Source: Aegilops tauschii subsp. strangulata (taxonomy: Eukaryota > Streptophyta > Magnoliopsida > Poales > Poaceae). Taken from it: 64,000 nucleotides of DNA. Made by a program: the position numbers and the translations under genes. The number at the start of each line of letters is the position of its first letter. Position 1 is the stretch's first letter. Location: NCBI RefSeq assembly GCF_002575655.3, contig NC_053037.3:141991207-142055206 (forward strand), in the 5' to 3' direction. Positions 1 through 9,217 of the stretch are shown in pieces. Under the pieces are notes generated by a model. That model was not told where the DNA came from and made no database searches. It saw only the letters and a list, made by a program, of their open reading frames with translations.

Positions 1-107
1 AGCAAGGTCCCCGGCGCCGCCGCAAGGCCTCCATTGTCAACATCTGCCGGTTTGCCAGTGCAGCTTACCCACAGATCTCCATACCCAGGCCGCCCTGAGT
101 TTCTTAG

Positions 108-740
108 ATGACGCCTGCCAAACGCCCCCTTTCCCACAGATCCCCATCCCCCAATCCAGAGAATTGCAGCCTAAGCCCGGCTACGTTTCCCATGGAGCTC
201 GAGGAGCGACTGGCCCAAAAGTGGTGTATCGTGGTCTCTTCGCCCGACGTCGCCGAGGAAGCTGACGACCATTACTGGCGGCAGGCACTCAAGCAGCGGG
301 CTAGAGTATGTGGGTATGTCTCGGACGCCGGCTACAACATTGAGGTCATCGACAGCGACGGCCTGAGGCGGGCTATGTCACAGGTTAAGTGGCCCACCCC
401 TAACCCCTCGGGTTCAACCACCGTCGATCTCATCCATGGCCCCGCCGTTGATCTTCTCTCGCTCGCTGTCAACAATTTTCCATCCTACATCGCCATCAAG
501 CCCCTTTTGTCATTTCTGAAGGACACGTTCTGCGATGCTGGCTTGGGATCCACAGCTTCCAAGTCAGACCTCATAGACGGCGACCATGAGGAGGGCACCC
601 TCTCCGGCTCTTCCAAGGGGAAAGAGCCCATCTGCTCTTCCAAGGGGAAAGAGCCCGTCTGCGACATCAGGGAGGGCACCCTACAGCCATGCTCTTCCAA
701 GGGGAAGGAGCCCATCTGCGACAACATGGAGCGCATCTAG
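108..740 (+). CDS. Hypothetical protein, probable 5' exon of a B3-like gene
   Basis: The open frame of 210 codons starts at ATG 108; a second in-frame ATG at 192 (MELEERLAQKW) could be the real start. Residues 30-140 look globular, with the segment YNIEVIDSDGLRRAM and a hydrophobic stretch NNFPSYIAIKPLLSFL. The last 45 residues are a low-complexity repeat built on SSKGKEPIC. I do not recognise the family. I link it to the B3-like exons at 2328-2851 because they lie downstream on the same strand across an intron-like AT-rich gap, but the splice donor is not clear. The frame closes at TAG 738 inside the repeat, and the repeat continues past the stop, so the stop may be premature or spliced out. 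The mRNA start is not visible; bases 1-107 are GC-rich and may be 5' UTR cut by the window edge. Confidence 0.5.
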   Translation: MTPAKRPLSHRSPSPNPENCSLSPATFPMELEERLAQKWCIVVSSPDVAEEADDHYWRQALKQRARVCGYVSDAGYNIEVIDSDGLRRAMSQVKWPTPNPSGSTTVDLIHGPAVDLLSLAVNNFPSYIAIKPLLSFLKDTFCDAGLGSTASKSDLIDGDHEEGTLSGSSKGKEPICSSKGKEPVCDIREGTLQPCSSKGKEPICDNMERI

Positions 741-774
741 GGTCCGTGCTCTTCCCACGAGAATGAGCCCATCT
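607..774 (+). repeat. Tandem repeat coding for SSKGKEP(I/V)C units
   Basis: A 27-bp unit begins at 607, 634, 691 and 748. The first two copies are adjacent. From 634 the array has a 57-bp (19-codon) period made of the 27-bp unit plus a 30-bp spacer. The 57-bp length keeps frame, so it expands the encoded C-terminal repeat of the upstream frame. The fourth copy lies beyond the TAG stop at 738 and is more diverged. Confidence 0.8.
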
Positions 775-872
775 GTGACAAGTGAGGAAACCCATGATTT
801 GTTTTGCCGTGCCTCTTAATAGGGGGAAACCCATGATTTGTTTTGTCGAGTCCCTTTTGTAGTGTAGTGAGA

Positions 873-1251
873 ATATGTCCAGATTTAATTGCTATATTTG
901 GTTATTTGCAGTATGCCTTGTTTATTTCGATTGTGCATGATGTGATGCTCTATATGTGCATTTATTTACTGTGCAGTACATTTCATCAATCCAGTTTTAA
1001 ACATACCGATAGGAATGCATATATTTGCTTGTTGTTAAGCCTGTCATAGCTAGCATATGCCTCTTTTAAAGTTTTTTTATTGTTCGGTTGTTTGTAGCTA
1101 GCATATGTCCAGTCTCAAATGCTATCTTTGGTTGTTCGTAGTTTGCCTTGTTTATTCCAGTTATTCACAACGTGATGTTCTATATGTGCAAGTATGAACT
1201 GTGCAGTTCAATTTCATCAGTACCAGTTTCAACAATACCACTATGAATGAC
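873..1251 (+). repeat. Diverged tandem duplication, about 150 bp at 230-bp spacing
   Basis: Bases 873-1020 and 1103-1251 align along their length. Both open with ATATGTCCAG, share GCCTTGTTTATT and GTGATG(C/T)TCTATATGTGCA, and end in an ATGAATG-like segment. The copies have many substitutions, so the duplication is old. No protein is encoded. Confidence 0.7.
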
Positions 1252-1902
1252 TAGATTTGGTTGCTGCATCTTGTAGTTAACACGCCTTTTCATTTTTATT
1301 TAACAATAACCAGTGTACTTAGACCGGCACAATACCAGTTTGAATGACTATGTTTGCTTGTTATTAAATGTTAGGCCTCTTGCAGTTAACACACCTTTCC
1401 ACTTGTTTTGCTTTAGTAGCGTGCTTAAACCTGCACACTAAAGCTATCTTTTGGAGATAATTTTGTCTGCCATGGATAATTTTGGTTGATGTTTAGCCTG
1501 TTGTGCTTAACATGCCTCTCGATGTACCTACACATGACAATTTTGGGAACGACTATTGTTTTCCATCGAGGTTACTTTCATCCCATGGCTTATATATACT
1601 CACTGTTCAGGATATCAGTAGCTGGTACCATATAGGTCGGGGGCTGATAAGGGAATAATCAGTGAATCAGACTTTAACTGAATATATCTGTAACCCATTT
1701 ATCGTTAGGTTAACTAGAGTCATATGTAATATATCTGAGGCTACATAGCAACATGCACTGTACTTAATGTCTAAATATGCAATCCTAGGCTACATAGCAA
1801 CAAGGAAGAGTGTTACCTTAATGTTCTGATGATGTGTAGATATACGTAGAAGAGCAGCAGCAACAAGAACACATCCCTATTTAGATAATCAACTTAGCTA
1901 GA

Positions 1903-2136
1903 GGTTAGAGTTAGTTTCTAGCTCATGACTAACCATGAACTAACTCCATCCAAAGAGGTGTTTGGATGACAGGGTTAGATTGACAATAAATGCACTAGGA
2001 GAACTAGCTCCAATTAACACCTCTTGGGTTGGATATTTATTTGGGTGGGTTAGATGCAACTAGCTCAAACTAGCCCTCATGTTTGGATATACTTTAGGGC
2101 TATTTGAGCCCGAACTAGCTCAAACTAACTCTAACC
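1903..2136. mobile_element. MITE-like element with terminal inverted repeats
   Basis: The left end reads GGTTAGAGTTAGTTT followed by CTAGCTC. The right end is its inverse complement, GAGCTAGTTTGAGTTAGAGTT-like when read inward, closing at CTAACCC near 2136. The inside has no coding capacity and contains further GTTAG/CTAAC words. I could not fix a target-site duplication, so the superfamily (hAT or other) is open. Confidence 0.55.
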
Positions 2137-2327
2137 CATGGATACAGCAGCAGTTAATCAGCCGATAATTTGTAAGAATGCAATAAACTCCTTCCGGCCC
2201 ATAATATAAGATGTTAATTCATCTAATATGTGAGTATATTGGATGTTATAAGATATTATAAAAGAGTGTTGTACTACATCATTGTGCAATTGTTGTTTAG
2301 TTTCTAATATTAACTTGGTGCTTTTAG

Positions 2328-2851
2328 GTACATATGTCATTGGTAAAGATCCGCGCTTCGACCCTTTCTGGGTATGGGGCAATGAGATATCGATGAACCA
2401 GCATCAAGTGAGGAAGCTGATAAAGATTATTAGTAAAATGGGTCAAAAGATGGCAATTAAACTATTTGTTTACACTTTATCCAAGACAATAGCGAACTGC
2501 AGGATGGTAAGTAAGAACTCTGCAGCCTTCTTTTTACTGCCCATAATGAGTTGTGTTAGATGACAATGTCTGAATCTTTTTCCTTTGTAGTGGTTGCCAA
2601 ACCAGTTTACTCAAGATTACCTCTCAAACTACACGATTGTTGGGCATGCAAAGGTTAAAGTATTTCTACCAGAACACTATGATTATGTAGATGTTTTCAT
2701 GAACACCATGAAGGATGGGCGGTCGGCCATCATAAGGGGTTGGACTAGAGTCATGCGTGCCTTCTGCATGGAGGAGGGCACAATATGGGCATTCCGCTTC
2801 ACCTTGTTCAGCAACCAGAATGTATTTCGCCTCTTTCTTTACCGTCTTTAA
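2328..2851 (+). CDS. B3-like domain protein, two 3' exons
   Basis: Exon 2328-2506 ends at AGGATG|GTAAGTAAG and exon 2591-2851 begins after TTTGTAG. The join is in phase 0 (CRM|WLPNQF). Together they give about 145 residues ending at TAA 2849. The pattern LPNQF, a basic middle, then RGWTRVMRAFCMEEGTIWAF resembles the plant B3 DNA-binding fold, where LPxxF and GWxxFxxxxxLxxGDxxxF are hallmarks. A methionine stands for the usual phenylalanine, and the usual GD is EG. B3 proteins act in the nucleus as DNA-binding regulators, but this copy is divergent, so DNA binding is inferred only. The upstream part TYVIGKDPRFDPFWVWGNE is unfamiliar. Exon 1 is probably 108-740 or a part of it. Confidence 0.55.
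2507..2590 (+). other. Intron with canonical GT-AG borders
   Basis: Donor GTAAGTAAG at 2507 and acceptor TTTCCTTTGTAG ending at 2590 give an 84-bp intron, T-rich toward the acceptor. Removing it joins two open frames in phase 0, which supports the gene model around it. Confidence 0.75.
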
Positions 2852-3712
2852 TAGTACAAGTATACAACTGTGGTTCATCATTCTTTATTTGGTTCTTATG
2901 TAATTCTTGAACATATGTACCTATGAATCGAATAATGCATTGGTTGTTTGAACCTGATGGATATGAATAAAGCTACAACATACATTCAAATTCAAATGCA
3001 AATTCGGTACAATTTGAAATAGCAGCAATTAAATTATGGTGAAATTATGCCCTCCAGGTCGTTATGGCACACACGGTTGGTAAAACACAAATGTTTGCGA
3101 TATACACCATAATCCAACACGGTTCACAAAGAGGAAACGTGTGCAAGCATGTACACAGTTGCCGTTTGCAAAGCGTGTGCGATGTTAGACAATATCACAA
3201 ATGGTGCGGGCAAACTAAATGTTTGTGTTAGTTGCCTTATCGTACACGATTCGCAACCATGAACTGTTTCTGATGAAGTATGCATCATAAACGTTGCACC
3301 ACAGAATAGCGTGTGTGATAGTTGTCGTGTACGACGATGTTACGACGGTCTGACGTTTCGTAATCCTGTCCGACACTCGTACGACGATTAGCTAATCTTC
3401 TTAATTAGTTACCGCATACGGTTTGGGAAAAGCGAATATGTGTGATTGTATTCTTATCATACACATTCTATAATAGTGAACCGTTTGTGATGGGCCGCAC
3501 ATCATAAATGTAGCACCATAGAATACCGACTGCGATGGCAATGCGAGCAGAAACGAGTATGAGTACTGTATATGCATCTTGGCTCCCTATCCCCGACGGT
3601 TTCTGGGTCATGTGGGAAGGACCCCCTATCGCCCACACTCACTTGGCGACGGTTCCAAATGTCGTCGTGGAAAGGGGTTAAAACCGTTTGTATAGCACCG
3701 ACACGTACCAGT
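2852..3712. other. No gene seen; possible decayed DNA-transposon sequence
   Basis: After the B3-like stop codon comes about 150 bp of likely 3' UTR, then DNA rich in ACGGTT, GTGTGCGATG and CACACG words, as seen in subterminal parts of grass CACTA-type elements. No terminal CACTA motif or transposase frame is present. At 3713 it stops abruptly against a truncated LTR, so this sequence or a deletion removed the rest of that LTR. Confidence 0.35.
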
Positions 3713-4330
3713 GTGGTTGCTCTCAAACGACAAAACTCGTGCACTAACTCTGAGCAGCCACCAAATAATGGTGGAAGGGGTGGCTATTTATAGCCAGGGG
3801 TAGCCCGACATGATATGTCTGAAATGACTCTGGGTCATTAAGAAACCGACACATGTCCAACGGTCGGATTTCAAACACATGCGGCAGCTTGACTTGGGCT
3901 ACAAGTAAAGCTGACTAATCCAACTCAGGATAAGATTTTCTCTCATTGTCTTCACTTGAAGACATAGGATTTGGGTTCAGCATCATGTCGGTTTTCTGAC
4001 TTTGTTCACTTGAACCCCACTTGACAGTTCGGTGGTTCCTATGACTCAGGAAAGAAGAAAATGAAGCTACGAAAGAAACTACGTCTTCGCACTCCATTGT
4101 CTTCAAGCGAATGTTTTCACATGTCACTATCTTTAACATGAATGTCTTCGCGAACCACCGTTGTTTTCAATGTCTTCATACATTTTTAGGGGTCATCTTC
4201 GATGGGTAAACCGAATTAATAGGGACTTCTACCTGTGTTCTCCTATGAATCTCACAAACACATTAGTCCCTCAACCATGTTTGTCGTCAATACTCCAAAC
4301 CAACTAGGGGTGGCACTAGATGCACTTACA
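3713..4330 (-). repeat. 3' LTR, truncated copy
   Basis: Matches the outer 620 bp of the full LTR at 7879-9217, for example the shared CAAATAATGGTGGAAGGGG and the CTATTTATAGCC TATA region. On the minus strand it opens with TGTAAGTGC at 4330. About 718 bp of the expected distal end is missing; unrelated DNA starts at 3712. Confidence 0.85.
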
Positions 4331-4345
4331 GTCTCCCCCTTTTTG
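4331..4345 (-). other. Polypurine tract of the copia-like element
   Basis: On the minus strand CAAAAAGGGGGAGAC lies directly before the 3' LTR start TGTAAGTGC. This is the expected plus-strand primer position and fixes the element's orientation. Confidence 0.8.
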
Positions 4346-4547
4346 GTGATTGATGACAAACTAGTTGAAGTTTTCAACGGGGATAAAAATATGTGAAAGT
4401 TAAAGAACATGGTCATTGGCTTCATGAAGTTGAAGGGCTCCCCCTGAAGATGTGCATACAAGTAATTTAATTTTGAACACAAATGCACATTGCAGGTTTT
4501 GCTTTGTGGAGATCTCCCTCTGTTCATGAAGTCAAATCATAGTGCAT

Positions 4548-6019
4548 TTTTTCATAAAGAGTGGATTTTATTAGCTCGGTATGAAGCATCAAGGGGATAC
4601 AAACACAAAGAGCACACACCCGGCCTCTGCATAGCTAGGATGCACACAACCAACATAGATGCACGCACACAAAAATCACACCAGCAATTAGCAAAATCAT
4701 ACAAGACCGAAGCTATGCCAAGGCGGATAGAAAAAAAAGTGAAAAAAGAGCAACGATAATTCATGTAGAGCAGGTGTTGAGCCAAAGAAGATGGTGCAAG
4801 TGCATGTGATCCGTATGTGGACACGACCACTCGGACTAAACGTGACCCAAAGTGGCCTGCCAAAGACCGTCTGCGGAACCAGAACCTCTATTGACGTTGG
4901 AGTGACATCAGTCGCAGCTCAAATGGCGAGAAGAGATGGTGCTCCCAAAATCTCGTGGAGACGCTTTGGCGATCCCATGCCTCCGGTGCAAGTGCTTCTT
5001 GATGGTAAATCTTTGCATGACCACTGGCCCCAGACAATACACCACGAGCCTACACTGTGTCGCCATGGTTGCAACAAGCCAACAATATCGTCAAACATTA
5101 CCCGGCCATCTGCACCGCCAATCACATCGCAGGACTACCACTGTGCACCATGTTCGCAAGGCCACACCGCAGCAACAGGCCATCCCTACCCAACTGTACA
5201 CAAGCAACCGGGGAACCACCACCAGCCACTAGTCTCGCTAGCTAGGCCCAACTCCAAGATGATACCCCCAACAGGGAACACGACCCCAAGTGCCGCCATC
5301 ATCCGACCCGGGCAAACCCGGACTTAGGGTTTCCCCTCAAGTATTCTGGGAGGGGAGCCGAAGACTACATGTCGATGCCTTCATCAAGGTAATGACGCCC
5401 ATGGGCGTCGTCGTCGTGGCTTCAGCCGCAGTCAAAGTCTGGCTTTCACGGGCACTTTCCGTCTCCTCCAGAAAAATGAGCCCAGCTGCACCACCATGTC
5501 CACCTTCGTCACCACAAGACCACCACGGTCAGAGGATTGAATCCTTCTAGGCTAGACAGTCCCGAGCCAGACCTGATGAGATATGAATCAGATCGGGGGC
5601 CGCGCGGCCCGAAGGGACGCCACGCCAGACCCCCGGAGTGCCGCCGCCAAGTGCACGCCATCCAGCCACCACCACGCATATGGGCCTCCCAGCATCGACG
5701 ACACCATGTCGTTGCCCGCCGGAGAGCGCTGCAGCCCCACCACCGTCTCCCACGGATCTGGCCAAGGCATCCCGTGGGCAGCCGCTGCATGGATCAGCCG
5801 AGCCATCACGTGGCCTTCTGCCATTGAGATCCAGTCCGGGGGAGAGAGGCTGACTCAGGGGAGCGCCCCGTCGCCCCCGTCCCCGGACCCACCCGGGCTT
5901 CTCCAGCAGGGCCTCAGGCGGCCGCGAGATGAGGAGGAGGGAGGGAGAGTCCGGCGGTGGCCCGATTGGATCGCCCCCGAGTCGCCAGAAAGTGACACGG
6001 GGGGTGGGTCCTCATGGAT
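4548..6019 (-). mobile_element. Retroposon (LINE-derived or processed) with a 14-bp target-site duplication
   Basis: AAATCATAGTGCAT occurs at 4534-4547 and again at 6020-6033, flanking 1,472 bp that interrupt the LTR element. The left edge is a run of T, the poly-A end of a minus-strand insert, preceded on that strand by an AATAAAA signal near 4565. The other end (5500-6019) is very GC-rich, like a LINE or mRNA 5' region. Long variable-length TSDs with a poly-A end are the mark of target-primed reverse transcription. Several GC-driven open frames occur (for example 5588-5824 minus), but none matches a known LINE domain, so it is either a 5' LINE segment with deletion or a non-autonomous retroposon. 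Confidence 0.8.
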
Positions 6020-6172
6020 AAATCATAGTGCATACAAAAATGTAATGAAGATAATGACATGCACAATGATAAATGGGCGTCTGCAGAATGATTTTATGTG
6101 CATAAGATAGGAATTCAACCACGCATAACAAATCAACAAAAAAAGTAGCAGACTCCCATCTAGACTTAAGTG

Positions 6173-7613
6173 TTACAACTCAAAAACCAACAGTTCACGA
6201 ACGAGAGTTGAAAACTTAACAAAATAAGGCACCCGAACCATATAGACCCACTTGAATACTATCAACCCACATGCTTCTCCACCTTTTGTCATCGAATGAC
6301 CAAAAAGGAATGAAGACATAGGGTGTCTAAGCATTCCCAGAGTTGTTGGTGAAGATTTTGGGGCAGCCGTGTCGACGGTGGAGTTGGGCGGCGCAGAGGG
6401 GCCTGATGCAGCGTCTTGGTGCAGTGAAGCCATAATGGGTGAAGTAGCATCGTCCTCCTCATCAATGACACACGCAACGACAGTTGGAGCAGATGATGAG
6501 TAGTCAGAATCTTCAATTGAAGGTGCAGGATGCCACTTAGCTGATTCTGGGGGCTTGGAGTCAAACTTGAATCTTTCGGTGAAGCCATCTGCAAAGAGAT
6601 CATCTTCAGAACATAGCATTGTGAGTCTCTTCCAAGCACGCTGGCAGGCTTCATGAGCAACAAACGAGTGCTTGGTGGAGAGGTTGCGAATCCGATTTAC
6701 GTCCATGAGAAGACTTTGCATCTAGTGCTTCATCCAATCATGATGCTTATCGTGCTTCTAATAATGGGAAACTAGAAGTTCTCTATCATTGAGTACTCAA
6801 GCACGCTTTGAAGCCCTTTGAGGTACTATGCTGGCGGTCGCATCAGTGTTAGCACGATGCGATAGATGAAGCTGACCAACAAGGGGACCAACGGCAATAG
6901 GATTTGGAACGTGAGTGGCTTCAAGAGGGGCTGAGAAGCTCTGAAAGGTAGCATAGTCTTCACGGACTAACTCTTTAGTAGGTTGAGGATAGATGGCTTC
7001 ATGCGACATATCCACTTCAGGCAAGAAGACGACATGATTGCGAGCTAAAGCTTGATAATTTACGCTGAAGCGAAGCTTAATCAGTTGCATTATCCATGGA
7101 GCATAGAATTTCTGGCCAAAAAGATCAATGCCTGAAGATGGCAACTGCCTAATGAAGAAATCATGTGTATTGAAGCGGATGCCATTGAGAATATAGAAGA
7201 CCAATGTCTTCATGGTGCCTTCAAGCTTCGCAGAAGAGGAGTGCCCTTTGATTGGCCATAGAGTATGCCTCACAATGTGGTAGATGGTGCAGGGCAAGTA
7301 CTCGAGGTCATTGACAAAGAAATGTGTGGGGTACTCAACATCTGCAGGCAATGGCTTCATCATGGACAGCATTTGGCTCATATTGGGCTCTAGCTTCTGG
7401 AATATTGCTTTCAAGCTCCTTTTCATAGAGCTGACAACCTGGCTCATTGAGATCACCAAGAGTGGGCAGTGAAGTGAGCTCGAGAATATGAGCTTTGGCT
7501 TCATGATGGACATCACCTGTCATCCACTCAAGGACCCATGTCTTCGGATCCCTGTTGGAGCAGCAATTCTTCATTCCAGTGCTCCTTGTCACCAACAAAG
7601 GGGAGCAAGCCAA
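6173..7613 (-). pseudogene. Unrecognised internal protein of the copia-like element, frameshifted
   Basis: On the minus strand three frames chain together. 7613 to about 7340 encodes a segment with LNEPGCQLYEKELESNIPEAR. After a frameshift, 7340-6797 continues with EYPTHFFVNDLEYLPCTIY and LFGQKFYAPWIMQLIKLRFS. 6721-6173 is an acidic, serine-rich tail with IDEEDDATSPIMASLH. Comparable frames occur in Triticeae non-autonomous elements, to my recollection as unclassified retrotransposon proteins; I cannot assign a catalytic role. No protease, RT or integrase motif is seen. The frameshifts and the stops between 6797 and 6721 indicate decay. Confidence 0.55.
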
Positions 7614-7812
7614 TGTCTCTGAAGCAATCTAGAGCTTCTTCCAAGCATGGCAGGCCAGCCATGGCATCACAGCAGAGGCACTTGACGACATACCAGAGGT
7701 CATTGTCAATGGCTTCAAGATGCATTCGCATCTTATTCTTCCAGTAGGGGTAATCAGTGCCATCGAAGACGGGGCATGCAGCGGAGACCTTGATTATCCA
7801 TGAAGTCCACAT
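7528..7812 (-). pseudogene. Copia-type gag N-terminal segment
   Basis: The 94-codon frame contains FDGTDYPYWKNKMRMHLEAID followed by NDLWYVV, the signature of the copia gag (DUF4219/UBN2-like) N-terminus that forms the particle shell. It lies 50-350 bp downstream of the primer-binding site, where gag is expected. The rest of gag, including a zinc knuckle, is missing, so this is a remnant that could not assemble a particle alone. Confidence 0.7.
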
Positions 7813-7862
7813 AGCTAAAAGTCCAGGCGGTTAAAGCAAATCACACAAAACAAGGGAGCACC

Positions 7863-7876
7863 TTGCTCTGATACCG
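7863..7876 (-). other. Primer-binding site for initiator tRNA-Met
   Basis: The minus strand reads GGTATCAGAGCAAG two to three bases after the LTR end TTTCA at 7879. GGTATCAGAGC is complementary to the 3' end of plant initiator tRNA-Met, the usual copia primer. Confidence 0.85.
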
Positions 7877-7878
7877 AT

Positions 7879-9217
7879 TGAAAGTGCTAGTCGACTAGAG
7901 GGGGGGTGAATAGGTGATTTTTATGAAAGTCTTCAAAAGAAACAAATCTCCGAAGACAGACAATCAAGTAACACCTATACAGGATGCAGCGGAAGATAAA
8001 CTACACTAGCCATACCATAGTCAAAGAGACAGTACAGAATAAACTCGAAGAAAAATAGCAGCTAGGTAGAACAGATCGGAATAGGAAGACAGTATGAAGC
8101 CAAATATGCAATCAGAGAGAATGTCTTCACACAATGAAGTCAAACAGAGCAGGCAAGCAATGACTTCACGAGGATAAACTGTAAGTAAAGGAGTGAAGTG
8201 ATAGAACCAGTTGCTTGACGAAGACAACGATTTGGTAGACCAGTTCCAGTTGCTGTGACAACTGTATGTCTAGTTAGGGAGGCTGAGATTGAACTCAGAA
8301 GACCGCATCTTCACCTTATTCCCCTTGAGCTAAGTTCACTTAGTCCTCGCCCAATCACTCAGGTAAGTCTTCAAGGTAGACTTCCAAACCTTCACAGACT
8401 TCGTTCGCCGGCGATCCACAATAACTCTTGGATCCTCAGAACGCGACGCCTAACCGATTGGAAGATCACAGTCTTTGAGTGTAATAGGTCTTCAGATCAC
8501 GCGAACAGAAAGACTTCAGTGCTGCCAAACACTCTTTGGGCTCTAGGTGTTTTGGGTTTTGTCCGCGCAAGGATTCTCTCTCAAAGGCTTCGGAGGTGGG
8601 TTACTCTCAAACGACAAAAGCCGTGCAGTAACTCTGAGCAGCCACCAAATAATGGTGGAAGGGGGTGGCTATTTATAGCCAAGGGCAACCCGACATGATA
8701 TGTCCAAAATGACCCTGGGTCATTAAGGAACCGACACGTGTCCAACGGTCGGATTTCAAACACACGCGACAGCTTGACTTGGGCTACAAGTAAAGCTAAC
8801 TTATCCAACTCAGGATAATATTTTCTCTCATTGTCTTCACTCGAAGACATAGGATTTGGGTTGAGCATCACGTCGGTTTTCTGACTTTGTTCACTTGAAC
8901 CCCACTTGACAGTTCGGTGGTTCCTATGACTCAGGAAAGTATAAAATGAAACTACGAAAGAAACTATGTCTTCGCACTCCATTGTCTTCAAGCGAATGTC
9001 TTCACATGTCATTATCTTCTACATGAATGTCTTCGCGAACCACCATTGTCTTCAATGTCTTCATACATTTTTAGGGGTCATCTTCGATGGGTAAACCGAA
9101 TAAATAGGGACTTCTACCTGTGTTCTCCTGTGAATCTCACAAACACATTAATCCATCAACCACGTTTGTCGTCAATACTCCAAAAATCAACTAGGGGTGG
9201 CACTAGATGCACTTATA
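7879..9217 (-). repeat. 5' LTR, full length, 1.34 kb
   Basis: On the minus strand it runs from 9217 (TATAAGTGC, a mutated TGTAAGTGC) to 7879 (GCACTTTCA), so short inverted ends are present. Its left-hand 718 bp have no partner in the truncated 3' LTR. A TATA-like CTATTTATAGCC lies near 8670 in both copies. Confidence 0.8.

Larger units (their letters stand above)
741..2327. other. Long AT-rich intron-like stretch
   Basis: No supported coding sequence. Between the two gene parts lie stop-rich, T-rich DNA, an old 150-bp tandem duplication (from 873) and a MITE-like inverted-repeat element (from 1903). At 2187-2215 there is a short Stowaway-like terminus (CTCCTTCCGGCCCATAATAT) with no matching second end. 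The right edge is a good acceptor, CTTTTAG, ending at 2327. Confidence 0.55.
3713..9217 (-). mobile_element. Copia-like, probably non-autonomous LTR retrotransposon, 3' LTR truncated
   Basis: Two direct repeats (3713-4330 and 7879-9217) flank an internal region read on the minus strand. Next to the right-hand LTR is a primer-binding site complementary to initiator tRNA-Met; next to the left-hand LTR is a purine tract. The LTRs begin TGTAAGTGC and end GCACTTTCA on the minus strand. Internal frames include a copia-type gag start and an unfamiliar protein; no protease, integrase, reverse transcriptase or RNase H was found. A second retroposon (4548-6019) sits inside. The element abuts the LINE at 9218. 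Confidence 0.8.

Noticed and set aside
5509..6110. Overlapping frames of 70-175 codons on both strands
   Set aside because: Very high GC leaves all frames open; none has LINE ORF1, endonuclease or RT motifs.
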